A DNA stretch of 64,000 bases, from assembly GCA_036503555.1 (NCBI GenBank), contig DASXWQ010000075.1:37230-101229 (forward strand). Reading direction: 5' to 3'. The DNA is from Actinocatenispora sp036503555 (GTDB lineage Bacteria > Actinomycetota > Actinomycetes > Mycobacteriales > Micromonosporaceae). Of this stretch, positions 24,801-32,617 are shown piece by piece; the stretch's first letter is position 1, and every line of letters begins with the position of its first letter. The notes under the pieces were generated by a model, which made no database searches, was not told the origin of the DNA, and saw only the letters and a list, made by a program, of their open reading frames with translations. The position numbers were made by a program, and so were the translations under genes.

Positions 24801-25079
24801 CCCCGCCATCCGCCGGCCGAACGTCAGCACCAACACCCGGTCGGCGCCCGCCGCCGCGGCGCGCGCCGCGACCGACTCCACCAGCGTCGTCGTCTTCCCC
24901 GTACCCGGTGCGCCGAGCACCAGCAACGGCCCGCGCTCGTGCGCGACGACCTCCCGCTGGGCAGCGTCGTGCGCCAGCGGTGCCGAACCGGACACCGCCG
25001 GCCGTACGAGCCTGTACCCCCCGGGTGCTCCGAGCGGTGTGCCGGCGGGGCCGCCCACGCCGGCGCTCGGAGCGTTCAC
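21801..25079 (-). CDS. adnA: AdnA-type helicase-nuclease subunit with Fe-S-type cysteines
   Basis: A 1,092-residue UvrD-like motor plus RecB-type nuclease. Walker A is G-A-P-G-T-G-K-T at 56-63; motif II reads D-E-L-H-D rather than D-E-x-Q-D. The nuclease has G-A-V-D-R-L-E, I-I-D-L-K-T-G and Q-L-A-A-Y-Q. C849 and C1071-x2-C1074-x5-C1080 form the split cysteine set of AddB/Cas4-like 4Fe-4S nucleases. In mycobacterial AdnAB the AdnB motor drives translocation, which fits the altered motif II here. GTG at 25079 with GGAG upstream. First gene of the adnA-adnB-thioesterase unit. Confidence 0.9.
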   Translation of the reverse strand: MNAPSAGVGGPAGTPLGAPGGYRLVRPAVSGSAPLAHDAAQREVVAHERGPLLVLGAPGTGKTTTLVESVAARAAAAGADRVLVLTFGRRMAGRLRRQVATRLATDASGVAFRAEPVVRTFHGYAYGVLRRAATERGEPEPRLLAGPEQDVTIREMLAAGIEDATYDAGWPDELRAALGTRGFVAELRDLLARAAERGVPPGRLAAWGAELGRADWRAAARFADEYGAVLALRDATGHGAASYDPAELIRAAVDLLTDDAALLAAERDRFRYCFVDELHDTDPAQLDLLSLLAGDGRHLVAFGDPDSSTFAFRGADPAGVSGFGDRFPVAPGVPAPTVVLWTAWRQAAELSALTRRVASRLTGPPRHRAVAPPPHDGDAEPGAVDVRVFRSAAQESAYLAHALREAHLLRGVPWSRMAVLVRSTVRQLAPLRRALTQAGVPVRVAAEDLPLSAQPAVAPLLTLLRCALRPETLTEEAAVGLLHSPLGGADPFTERQLRQGLRALALPGGDRRPSGVLLLEALRRPVELVAVDRRWAAPAVRVAELLATARRTAHQPGATALDVLWEVWQRSGLADRWTRLALAGGQRGAAADRDLDAVVALFDAARRFTERLPGVGPAAFGEHVAAQQLPGDSLAPTGERGEAVRILTVHASKGLEWDLVAVPGVQEGAWPDLRLRGSLLGSELVVDLAAGRQPDPAGSEPADPPAVGTAAHRAALLDEERKLFYVATTRARHRLIVSAVAAGDGEELPSRFVTDLTGTDVAGTTVVPRALTLPALVAELRTVVSDVDGDPARRRSAARQLAKLAAAGVPGAHPASWWGMGALSDERPLAGPGETVEVSPSTVENVGRCGVRWVLERHGGANPPGVEQSVGTLVHNAAAETDDLAALRKYLDEHWDEVEFPARWVVDRKRAEADRMLDKLAEWLADNPRRLVATERRFRTKLPSRPDDPAVELTGAVDRLELDEYGRPVIIDLKTGGTAPTDAAAAVHPQLAAYQVAAGHDAFTELPGISDGVEPGGAALVQIGGTRAHPREQRQPALADADDPGWAEEMVHDAARRMAAATFSAVVNEHCRSCAVQSSCPLSTHGRQVTGQ

Positions 25080-25173
25080 GCCCGATGGCTCCGACGCCTC
25101 GCGCTCACCGCACCATCAGACCACGCCGGTACGACACTGCACATCCGCCCACACCGCCCGGCCACCTGGACGA

Positions 25174-26586
25174 TCAGGCGGAGTGGTGCGACAGGGTCAC
25201 GTCGTACTCGCGGTGCTCGCCCGCCGTCAGCCGCACCTCCGCCGACACCGCCGGGAAACCGGAGGCGACCAGCGTGTACTCACCGGCCGCCACGTCGTCG
25301 AAGTGGTAGCGGCCGTCGTCGTCGGTCGCGATCTGGCCGGCGGCCTCGCCGCGCGCGTCGTACAGGGTGACGAGGGTGTCGGGCAGCGGGCGCCGGTCGC
25401 GGTCGGCGCGCGCGACGCCGAGCACGCTGGCGCCGCCGACGAGCCCCACGTCCAGGCCGAGCGTGCCGGTCTCCGGCACGAGCACCGGCACCGCCGCAGG
25501 CCGGTAGCCCGGCGCGTGCGCCACCACCGTGTACCCGCCGGCCAGCAGCTCGGTGAACCGGTACCCGCCGGTGTCGTCGGCGGTGCCCGCGGCCAGCACC
25601 TCGCCGCCGCTGTCCACCAGCGACACCGTCGCGCCCGGCACGGTCTCGGTGCCGCCGGCCAGCCGTACCGTGCCGGTGAGCACCGCGGTGCCGGTGAGCG
25701 TGATCGGCAGCTCGACCGGCCCGGCGCCGACCGCCACCACCGACGCCGACGGCTGGTGCCCCCGCGCGCGGACGATCAGCGTGTACGTGCCCGACGTCGG
25801 CGCGGGCACCTGGTACCAGCCGTCCACGCCGGTCACGCAGCGCCCGGTCTGCCGGCCGGACAGGTCGATCAGCGTCACGGCGGCCTCCGCCACGACCTTG
25901 TTGCCGGCGTCCCGCACGTATCCCCGGACGGGGACGCCGGCGGGCTCCGGCTCGGGCGGCCGGCGGCGCCCGTTGGGTCGTACCTCGCCGCCCCACGTCG
26001 GCCCCGCCCACTCCGGCAGGTCCGCGGTACGCGACCGGTCGTCGCCCGCGGCGACCCGCGCGCGAAGCGTCCGCCCACCGCCGGCCAGTGCCGGCTGCGT
26101 CGCCGGTACGCCCGGCCGCGTCGGCGCCGTGCCGGCGTACGCCGGCACGGGCTGCTCGATCGGCGCGTCGTCGGCCAGCCGTCCGCCCGCGTCGTCCTCG
26201 GACCGGCCGGCCCGCGCGGGCTCGGCGAAGCGTCCGGACGCGGCGGCGTCGGCGAACCGCTCGGCCAGCCGAACGGGCTGCTCAGCGGCCTGGGCGTCGG
26301 CCGGTGTGTCGGCGGCCGGTGTCGCGAAGCCCGGCACCGGGCTCCCGGTCGCCGCGTCGGCGGGCCGGCGGACGCGGCGGTGCGCGCGCTCACGCAGCAC
26401 CGCGGCGAGCACCAGCAGGATCGCGGCGAGCAGGGCGGCGGCACCGATCGCGGCGGGCCAGCGCCAGCCGTACTTGTCGTGGTCGATGTGCCCGGTGACG
26501 GCGAGGCCGGCGCCGGCCACGAGGACACCGAGGATGAGGCCGGCTCCGATGGCGGGTGCCCACCAGCCCCTGGTGGTTTTCGTCAT
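25174..26586 (-). CDS. membrane protein with carboxypeptidase-regulatory-like repeats
   Basis: A 470-residue protein. Two N-terminal membrane helices (about 8-30 and 43-62) are followed by a disordered Ala/Glu/Pro-rich linker (about 70-220) and three tandem beta-sandwich repeats of about 80 residues. Each repeat shows the V-x-G-x-V ... D-x-x-G-x-Y-x-F/V ... G-x-Y-T-L/V pattern of CarboxypepD_reg-like (transthyretin-like) domains. These usually serve as protein- or wall-binding modules on the outside of the cell. No enzyme domain. It lies upstream of adnA on the same strand, 94 bp away, probably as a separate unit. Confidence 0.75.
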   Translation of the reverse strand: MTKTTRGWWAPAIGAGLILGVLVAGAGLAVTGHIDHDKYGWRWPAAIGAAALLAAILLVLAAVLRERAHRRVRRPADAATGSPVPGFATPAADTPADAQAAEQPVRLAERFADAAASGRFAEPARAGRSEDDAGGRLADDAPIEQPVPAYAGTAPTRPGVPATQPALAGGGRTLRARVAAGDDRSRTADLPEWAGPTWGGEVRPNGRRRPPEPEPAGVPVRGYVRDAGNKVVAEAAVTLIDLSGRQTGRCVTGVDGWYQVPAPTSGTYTLIVRARGHQPSASVVAVGAGPVELPITLTGTAVLTGTVRLAGGTETVPGATVSLVDSGGEVLAAGTADDTGGYRFTELLAGGYTVVAHAPGYRPAAVPVLVPETGTLGLDVGLVGGASVLGVARADRDRRPLPDTLVTLYDARGEAAGQIATDDDGRYHFDDVAAGEYTLVASGFPAVSAEVRLTAGEHREYDVTLSHHSA

Positions 26587-26904
26587 CTGCTGTCAGTCCC
26601 CCTCGTCGCACGCTGCCTCGGCCCGCCGACGGGCCGGGGTTCATGATGACGCGGATGGCCGGGCCGATCGCGCCCGGCCGAGGGGTCCCCGTCGGCCGGT
26701 GACCGGGCGAACCGGACACCGCCTGGCAGCCTACGCTTCCCACCCCGGTATGCCCGATCCCACCCGAATGGTTACGCACTGCCACCGCCGCATCGGTCGT
26801 ACCGAACGGATCGGGCCGGTCGTCCCGGTGTTCGGTGACGGGCCCGCGCGGGCCCGGTACTGCACGTATCGTGCTTGCATCGAAGCGTGACGAGGGAGGC
26901 GAGC
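26587..26904. other. divergent intergenic region
   Basis: 318 bp between the repeat membrane protein and the gamma-glutamyltransferase-like gene. On the minus strand TAGGCT (26733-26728) and on the plus strand TATCGT (26867-26872) are plausible -10 boxes. No long inverted repeat and no convincing small ORF. Confidence 0.5.
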
Positions 26905-28503
26905 GTGTCAGCGGGCATCGCTGCCGGGCACCCGGCCACGGCCGAGGCCGGCCTGTCGATCCTGGCCGCGGGCGGCTCCGCCGCGGACGCCGCCGTCGCC
27001 GCCGTCCTCGCGAGCTGCGTCGGCGAGACCGTCCTGACCGGGCTCGGCGGCGGCGGGTACGCCACCTACTTCGACGCCGCCACCCGCACCGTGACCTGCC
27101 TCGACTTCTTCGTCGCCGTACCCGGGCTCGACGGCGACGCGCGCCCCGGGCCGATGACGCCGGTGACCATCACCCTGGGCACCGTCCCCATCCCGTACGA
27201 GATCGGGGCGTCGAGCGCGGGCGTACCCGGGGTGGCCGCGGGGTGCGGCGCGCTGCACGAACGGTGGGGCCGGCTGCCGTGGCCGAGCGTGGTCGCGCCG
27301 GCGATCGAACTGGCGCGTACCGGCGCGGTGCTGCCCGCGCCGCAGGCGCACACGCTGCGCGCGCTGTCCCCGGCGCTGCTGCCGTCCGACGGCGCCGTCG
27401 CGTACGCGCCGCGCGGCCGGCTGCTGGAGGGCGGCGAGCTGCTCCGCCACCCCGGCCTGGACAAGGCGCTGACGCTGCTCGCCGAGGACGGCCCCGACAC
27501 CTTCTACACCGGCCAGGTCGCCGACGCGATCGTCACCGCGGTACGCGCCGCCGGTGGCGCGATGGGCCGCGCCGACCTCGCCGCGTACCGGGTGCTGGAG
27601 CTGCCGGCCGGGCACGCCCGCTTCGCCGGCGCCCACGTGTACGGCCGGGCCGGCGACCTGAACCGCACCGTCGACACGTTCGCCGCGCTCGGCGACGAGG
27701 TACTCACCGTGGACCGGCCGCGGCGGGCGGTGCTGCTCGCCGACGCGCTGCGCGACCACGCGCCGCAGAAGCTCGGCGACACCACGAACATCTCCGTCGT
27801 CGACCCCGACGGCAACGCCTGCGTGGTCACCACGACGATGGGCCTCGGCTCCGGGGTGTGGCTGCCGGGCCTCGGCGTACACCTGAACTCCATGCTCGGC
27901 GAGAGCGAGCTGTTCGTCGGCGCGCTGCCGCCCGGCGCCCGGATGTCCAGCATGATGTGCCCGCTGGTGGTCACCGCGACGCCCGCGGCGCCCGGGCCGG
28001 CGGAACCCGACGCGTTCGGCGCGCCCGGGCCGGGGCTGCCCACCGACACCGTCGTCGAGGTACACACCGCCGGTGGCGTGGCGCCGCTCGACGCGCCGGC
28101 CGACTCGGTCGCCGAGCTGGCCGACGTCACCGCGCCGGTACCCGTGCCGGACGTCGCCGCGGACGGCGCGCCGCCGCCCACGCACCCCGGTGACGTGCTG
28201 CTCGCGGTGGGCGCGGCCGGCGCGTCCCGGATCCGTACCGCGCTGGCCCACACGATGGTCGGCGTCCTCGTCGACAAGCTGCACCCGGAGACCGCGATCG
28301 GCCGGGGCCGTTTCCACGTCGTCGAGTCCACCGCGCACGCCGAGCCGGGCGTACCCGACGACGAGCTGGCCGCGCTCGCCGCCGCCGGGTACCTGGTCCA
28401 CCGGTGGCCGGGGCTCGACCACTACTTCGGCGGCGCCTCCGCCGTCGGCCCGACCGGCGCCGGCGGCGACCCGCGCCGCGGCGGCATCGGCATCCACCTC
28501 TGA
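26905..28503 (+). CDS. gamma-glutamyltransferase-like Ntn hydrolase, short large subunit
   Basis: A 532-residue gamma-glutamyltranspeptidase homologue. The start A-G-H-P-A-T-A-E-A-G, the G-G-S-A-A-D-A-A-V-A-A segment and G-L-G-G-G-G-Y are conserved. The processing site is D-T-T-N-I-S-V-V-D with the nucleophile Thr at 293, followed by the V-T-T-T-M-G-L-G-S-G loop. The sequence before the nucleophile is shorter than the roughly 350-380 residues usual in secreted enzymes. There is no signal peptide, so it may be cytoplasmic. The GTG at 26905 follows GAGGGAGG; an in-frame GTG at 26887 and a TTG at 26875 lack such spacing. Substrate uncertain. Confidence 0.8.
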   Translation: MSAGIAAGHPATAEAGLSILAAGGSAADAAVAAVLASCVGETVLTGLGGGGYATYFDAATRTVTCLDFFVAVPGLDGDARPGPMTPVTITLGTVPIPYEIGASSAGVPGVAAGCGALHERWGRLPWPSVVAPAIELARTGAVLPAPQAHTLRALSPALLPSDGAVAYAPRGRLLEGGELLRHPGLDKALTLLAEDGPDTFYTGQVADAIVTAVRAAGGAMGRADLAAYRVLELPAGHARFAGAHVYGRAGDLNRTVDTFAALGDEVLTVDRPRRAVLLADALRDHAPQKLGDTTNISVVDPDGNACVVTTTMGLGSGVWLPGLGVHLNSMLGESELFVGALPPGARMSSMMCPLVVTATPAAPGPAEPDAFGAPGPGLPTDTVVEVHTAGGVAPLDAPADSVAELADVTAPVPVPDVAADGAPPPTHPGDVLLAVGAAGASRIRTALAHTMVGVLVDKLHPETAIGRGRFHVVESTAHAEPGVPDDELAALAAAGYLVHRWPGLDHYFGGASAVGPTGAGGDPRRGGIGIHL

Positions 28504-28556
28504 TCGTCCCGGGTCCTGCGCATTCGCGCCGTTGTCGCGTTTTCGGGGGCGATGTA

Positions 28557-28586
28557 TTGACCTGGGCGAATTCGTACTGCTAAGAA
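28557..28586 (+). promoter_or_regulatory. strong promoter, leaderless start
   Basis: TTGACC (28557-28562), 18-bp spacer ending TGC, then TAAGAA (28581-28586), with the ATG 6 nt later at 28593. There is no Shine-Dalgarno before that ATG. Confidence 0.65.
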
Positions 28587-28592
28587 TCCTTC

Positions 28593-29525
28593 ATGTTTCC
28601 CCTCAGAAGAGCGTCCCTCGCGCTCGCCGCGGCCGGAGTCGCCGCGCTGATCCTCACGCCGGCCATGGCCGGCAACGCCGCCCCCGCCCCCACACCGACC
28701 CGGGTACGCGCCGCCGCACCCGACCCCGCCGCCCCACACCGCGGTACGGTGCCGGCCATCCGCGGCACCGCCGCGCGTACCCGGATGGCGGACGCCGCCG
28801 CCGGCTTCCGCGCCGCGCACCGCGGCCTCATCCCGTCTGGTACCAGCCGCGACGTGACACCGTCGCTCGCCGAGCAGATCCACCCCGCCCAGGGCACCAG
28901 CCTCACCAACGTGTCCGGCACCGGCGGCGTCGTCGCGACCCAGAGCTTCAGCGCCACGCTCAACGTCGCGCAGTCCAGCACGACGATCTACACCCCGACC
29001 GTGTACCCGGCCGGCGGCTCCTGCATCGAGGTCACCACCGTCTACCGCCCCGGCAGCCGCTCGGTCTCCGTGTGGGACTGGTGCAACGCCATCACGTTCG
29101 TGGTGTCCGTGCCGATCGACGCCACCTTCCAGAGCAAGTACGCCAGCGGCGGCTTCTACTCCACCGAGGTGCTGCGCACCAGCAGCAGCCCCAACACCTG
29201 GGTCGCGTACCTCTACAACTACGCGACCGCGACCTGGGAGACGCTCTACACCTCGTCCGGCTCGACGCAGGCCGGCACCAGCGGCTGGGACGTGTACGAG
29301 CTGTACTCCGACGTCAACGGCACCGGCACGAGCTACGCCTGCACCGACATGGCGGGCACCACGTTCGAGGCGCGCTCGATCCGCCAGTACATCAACGGGT
29401 CCTGGGTCAACGCCGCGCCCGGCAACGCCGGCACCGCGTACGACCAGCCGCACGACAACTTCAAGTGCCCCGACATGAGCTACCAGATGCTCAGCCAGTA
29501 CGACAACTGGCGCGCTGTGGGTTGA
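28593..29525 (+). CDS. secreted protein of unknown function
   Basis: A 310-residue protein with a Sec signal peptide: R-R at 5-6, a hydrophobic core at about 8-23, and A-M-A or N-A-A as cleavage sites near 26-30. A Pro/Ala-rich propeptide-like stretch runs to about 95. The mature part is strand-rich, Ser/Thr/Tyr/Trp-rich and contains four cysteines (S-C-I-E, D-W-C-N, Y-A-C-T, F-K-C-P), suggesting two disulfides in an extracellular beta-sandwich. No catalytic motif recognised. It may be a carbohydrate-binding or matrix protein. The strong leaderless promoter suggests high expression. Confidence 0.75.
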   Translation: MFPLRRASLALAAAGVAALILTPAMAGNAAPAPTPTRVRAAAPDPAAPHRGTVPAIRGTAARTRMADAAAGFRAAHRGLIPSGTSRDVTPSLAEQIHPAQGTSLTNVSGTGGVVATQSFSATLNVAQSSTTIYTPTVYPAGGSCIEVTTVYRPGSRSVSVWDWCNAITFVVSVPIDATFQSKYASGGFYSTEVLRTSSSPNTWVAYLYNYATATWETLYTSSGSTQAGTSGWDVYELYSDVNGTGTSYACTDMAGTTFEARSIRQYINGSWVNAAPGNAGTAYDQPHDNFKCPDMSYQMLSQYDNWRAVG

Positions 29526-29612
29526 GGTCGCTGCGCCGCCCGCTTCTGTTTCCCCACATCACCGCTTCTTCTTGGTGACGAAGCTCTCCGGGGGTCGGCG
29601 CGGGTTGGTCGG

Positions 29613-29618
29613 TAACGT
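29613..29618 (+). promoter_or_regulatory. -10 box for leaderless eamA-type mRNA
   Basis: TAACGT ending 6 nt before the ATG at 29625; no Shine-Dalgarno between them. The -35 region is unclear. Confidence 0.5.
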
Positions 29619-29624
29619 GCGGGC

Positions 29625-30572
29625 ATGGGGTCCGTGCCTTTCCGCGCGCCGACCGCCGGGCTGGGCCTGGCGGTCGTGTCCGCGCTGGCCTTCGGCGGGT
29701 CCGGGCCGGTCGCGAAGCCGCTGATCGACGCCGGGCTGAGCCCGCTGTCCGTGGCGTGGCTGCGGGTGGCGGGCGCGGCGCTGCTCCTGCTGCCGCTGGC
29801 GCTCGCGCACCTGGGCGCGTTGCGGCGCCGCCCGCTGGCGATCCTCGGGTACGGGCTGTTCGCCGTGGCGGGCGTGCAGAGCTGCTACTTCGCCGCGATC
29901 GCGCGGATCCCGGTCGGCGTCGCGCTGCTCGTGGAGTATCTCGCGCCCGTGCTGGTGCTGGCGTTCGTCCGGGTGGTGCTGCGGCGTCGGGTACCGCGGG
30001 CGGCGGTGGTCGGTGTGGTTCTCGCCGTCGTCGGCCTGGCGAACGTGGTCGAGGTGTGGTCCGGCGCCCGGTTCGACCCGCTCGGGCTGGCGCTCGCGCT
30101 CGGCGCCGCCTGCTGCCAGGTCGTCTACTTCGTCCTGTCGGAGTCCGCGGGGGACGACACGCTCAGCCCGACGGGGATGCTCAGTCTCGGTCTGCTCGTG
30201 GGCGCCGCGGCGCTCACCGTGGTCGCCCGCCCCTGGTCGATGCCCTGGCACCTGCTCGCCACCGCCCCGACCGTACGCGGTCATGCCGTGCCGGCGCTGC
30301 TGCTGGTGGCCTGGATCGCCGTGGTGGCAACGGTTCTGGCGTACCTGACCGGGATCGCAGCGGTGCGCCGGTTGTCCGCGCCGGTCGCCTGCACGGTGGC
30401 CACGCTGGAGGCGGTCGTCGCCGCGCTGCTCGCCTGGGTGCTGCTGGGTCAGGCGATGGACGCGGTCCAGATCGTCGGCGGCGCACTCGTCCTGGTCGGC
30501 GCCGTCGTCGCGCAGCGCGCCACCCCACCCGCCGTCGTACCCGAGCCGGAGCCGGTCCCCGCCCGCGTCTGA
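29625..30572 (+). CDS. EamA/DMT-family exporter
   Basis: A 315-residue protein with ten membrane helices in two EamA halves. The first half has the L-A-F-G-G-S-G-P-V-A-K-P-L motif; the G-V-A-L-L-V-E-Y-L-A-P-V-L-V-L segment ends helix 4, and A-P-V-A-C-T-V-A-T-L-E-A-V-V-A-A-L-L is its copy in the second half. DMT exporters of this group move amino acids or other small metabolites out of the cell. The tail is short and Pro-rich. Probably leaderless. It is followed by a tandem heptamer repeat and converges on a MarR gene. Confidence 0.83.
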   Translation: MGSVPFRAPTAGLGLAVVSALAFGGSGPVAKPLIDAGLSPLSVAWLRVAGAALLLLPLALAHLGALRRRPLAILGYGLFAVAGVQSCYFAAIARIPVGVALLVEYLAPVLVLAFVRVVLRRRVPRAAVVGVVLAVVGLANVVEVWSGARFDPLGLALALGAACCQVVYFVLSESAGDDTLSPTGMLSLGLLVGAAALTVVARPWSMPWHLLATAPTVRGHAVPALLLVAWIAVVATVLAYLTGIAAVRRLSAPVACTVATLEAVVAALLAWVLLGQAMDAVQIVGGALVLVGAVVAQRATPPAVVPEPEPVPARV

Positions 30573-30605
30573 CCCGCTGTCCGCTCCCGTCCGGCCGCCA
30601 GGCTC

Positions 30606-30654
30606 GGGCACCGGGCACCGGGCACCGGGCACCGGGCACCGGGCACCGGGCACC
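30606..30654. repeat. tandem GGGCACC heptamer, seven copies
   Basis: Seven perfect head-to-tail copies of GGGCACC in the gap between the convergent EamA and MarR genes, followed by degenerate GGACGCC copies to about 30688. Typical of a slippage-prone variable-number tandem repeat. Confidence 0.9.
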
Positions 30655-30698
30655 GGACGCCGCCGCTGGACGCCGGACGCCGGACGAGGGTGCGGCGG

Positions 30699-31142
30699 TC
30701 AGCCGGCGACGACGCGGGCGAGGTGGGCCAGCTCCGGGTCGTCGAGGGCGGCGGCCAGCGCCTCCTTCAACGCCCGGTCGTTCGTGGGGCGGGCCTGGCG
30801 CAGCAGCTTGCGGCCGGCGGTGGTGACGTCGGTGTAGATGCCACGCCGGTCGTCGGGGCAGAGGTAGCGCTCCAGCAGGCCGCGGTCCTCCAGCCGGGTG
30901 ACGAGCCGGGTCGTGGCGCTCTGGCTGAGCACCACGGCGTCGGCGACCTGGCTCATCCGCAGGTGGCCGCCGGGTCCGTCGTGCTGCCGGTTGAGCACGT
31001 CGAGCAGCGAGTACTCCCGGACGCTGAGCCGGTGGCCGGCCTGCAGCGCGCGCTCGACGTGCGCCTCGATCCGGCCGTGCAGCGCCGAGAGCGCGCACCA
31101 GCCCTGCGCGAGCGCGGTCATCTGGGCATCGGTCGCGGTCAT
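30699..31142 (-). CDS. MarR family transcriptional regulator
   Basis: About 147 residues. H-R-L-S-V-R-E-Y-S-L-L-D-V-L, the R-M-S-Q-V-A-D-A-V-V-L-S-Q-S-A-T-T-R recognition region and the wing with C-P-D-D-R-R-G are MarR features. The ATG at 31142 follows AGGAGG; a longer start at 31220 would overlap the divergent promoter. It diverges from an MFS exporter across a TTGCA...TGCAA dyad that overlaps the exporter promoter, so it is the likely repressor of that exporter. Confidence 0.85.
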   Translation of the reverse strand: MTATDAQMTALAQGWCALSALHGRIEAHVERALQAGHRLSVREYSLLDVLNRQHDGPGGHLRMSQVADAVVLSQSATTRLVTRLEDRGLLERYLCPDDRRGIYTDVTTAGRKLLRQARPTNDRALKEALAAALDDPELAHLARVVAG

Positions 31143-31197
31143 CCGGGCCTCCTGTCGTACGTGAGCAAGACTACCCCACGACCGAGATAGTCGGCGC

Positions 31198-31227
31198 TTG
31201 CAAATATCAGGCGTCTGCAACTATTGT
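31198..31227 (+). promoter_or_regulatory. MFS promoter with overlapping MarR operator
   Basis: TTGCAA (31198-31203), 18-bp spacer, TATTGT (31222-31227). The repeats TTGCA (31198-31202) and TGCAA (31216-31220) form a dyad covering the -35 box and spacer, well placed for MarR repression. Confidence 0.6.
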
Positions 31228-31279
31228 TCGTGAGCGTTGACCGCACACGCAACGAACAACCCCGGAGGGGATCCGGACC

Positions 31280-32473
31280 ATGCCACTCGCCCTGCTGGCC
31301 CTCGCGATCGGCGCGTTCGGCATCGGCACCACCGAATTCGTCATCATGGGGCTGCTACCCGACGTCGCCGGCACGTTCGGCACCTCCATCCCGACCGCCG
31401 GGCTGCTCGTCACCGGATACGGCCTCGGCGTCGCCGCCGGCGCACCGATCATGACCGCCCTCGGTACCAGGATGCGCCGCAAGCGGATGCTGATGCTGCT
31501 GATGGCCGTCTTCGTGGTCGGGAACGCGCTCACCGCGCTCGCGCCGACGTTCGGCCTCACCGTCGCCGGCCGGGTCGTCGCCTCGCTCACGCACGGCGCG
31601 TTCTTCGGCATCGGCTCCGTGGTCGCCGCCGACCTCGTCGCACCGCACCGCAGGGCCGCCGCGATCTCCCTGATGTTCTCCGGGCTCACCGTCGCGAACG
31701 TCGTCGGCGCGCCGTTCGGCACGCTGATCGGCCAGCACCTCGGGTGGCGCGTCACGTTCCTGATAGTCGCCGGCCTCGGCGTCGTCGGCCTCGCCGGTGT
31801 CGCCTCGCTCGTCCCCGACCTGCCGTCCCCGCCCGGCGTACGGCTGCGCCACGAACTGCGCGCCTTCCGCAACGTCCAGGTGCTGCTGGCGATGGCGATG
31901 ACGGTGCTCGGGTTCGGCGGCGTGTTCACCGCCATCACGTACGTCGCGCCCATGATGACCCGGGTCACCGGGTACGCGCCGGCCTCCGTGACGTGGCTGC
32001 TGGTGCTGTTCGGGCTCGGCATGGTCGTCGGGAACCTGGTCGGCGGCCGGTACGCCGACCGGGCGCTCATGCCGATGCTGTTCGTCGCGCTCGGCGGGCT
32101 CGCCGTGGTGCTGGCGCTGTTCACGGTGACCGCGCACGACAAGGCCGGCGCGGCGGTGACGTTGTTCCTCATCGGCGCGCTCGGCTTCGCGACGGTACCG
32201 CCGCTGCAGAAGCGGGTGCTCGACCACGCGGCAGGCGCGCCGACCCTGGCGTCCGCCGCGAACATCGGCGCGTTCAACATCGGCAACGCGCTCGCCGCGT
32301 GGCTCGGCGGCGCGACCATCGCCGCGCACCTCGGGTACACGTCGCCGAGTTGGGTGGGTGCCGCGATGACGGGTACGGCGCTCGTGCTCGCCGTGGTCTC
32401 CGCGCTGCTGCCCGGCGGCCGGGCGGCGAGTACCCCGGCGCCCGCGCCGCGCGAGATGGCCGCGACCCGCTGA
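31280..32473 (+). CDS. MFS exporter, AraJ/DHA1 type
   Basis: A 397-residue, 12-helix MFS protein. The start A-L-A-I-G-A-F-G-I-G-T-T-E-F-V-I-M-G-L-L-P is the hallmark of the AraJ/YdhP-type DHA1 exporters, as is the G-Y-G-L-G-V-A-A-G-A-P helix 2 and the H-G-A-F-F-G-I-G-S helix 4. These pump sugars, arabinose analogues or drugs. The ATG at 31280 follows GGAGGGG. It is divergent from, and probably regulated by, the MarR protein. Confidence 0.87.
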   Translation: MPLALLALAIGAFGIGTTEFVIMGLLPDVAGTFGTSIPTAGLLVTGYGLGVAAGAPIMTALGTRMRRKRMLMLLMAVFVVGNALTALAPTFGLTVAGRVVASLTHGAFFGIGSVVAADLVAPHRRAAAISLMFSGLTVANVVGAPFGTLIGQHLGWRVTFLIVAGLGVVGLAGVASLVPDLPSPPGVRLRHELRAFRNVQVLLAMAMTVLGFGGVFTAITYVAPMMTRVTGYAPASVTWLLVLFGLGMVVGNLVGGRYADRALMPMLFVALGGLAVVLALFTVTAHDKAGAAVTLFLIGALGFATVPPLQKRVLDHAAGAPTLASAANIGAFNIGNALAAWLGGATIAAHLGYTSPSWVGAAMTGTALVLAVVSALLPGGRAASTPAPAPREMAATR

Positions 32474-32482
32474 ACGCTCTGG

Positions 32483-32598
32483 TAGCGTCCGCGGTGCACG
32501 CGACGAGCCGAGGGAGGTGAGACCCATTTCCGCAGTGACCGGGTGGGCGCTCCCCCCTCGTACGGCCTGATCCGAAGCGGCCGTCGGGCGCCCCCGAC
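32483..32598 (+). promoter_or_regulatory. attenuator-like leader before the alpha/beta hydrolase
   Basis: TAGCGT (-10, 32483-32488) is followed by a very strong GAGGGAGGTGA site (32510-32520) with no ATG after it. A 17-codon frame from the GTG at 32517 (or a rare ATT at 32526) runs to a TGA at 32568-32570. Then comes a perfect hairpin, GTCGGG/CCCGAC (32583-32598). Bases 32543-32550 can pair with 32588-32595 in competition with it. The layout resembles ribosome-mediated attenuation; the function is inferred. Confidence 0.45.
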
Positions 32599-32617
32599 TT
32601 CCGCGAAGGGATCACGC

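Noticed and set aside
30606..30688. CRISPR array
   Set aside because: The repeat unit is only 7 bp and there are no spacers.
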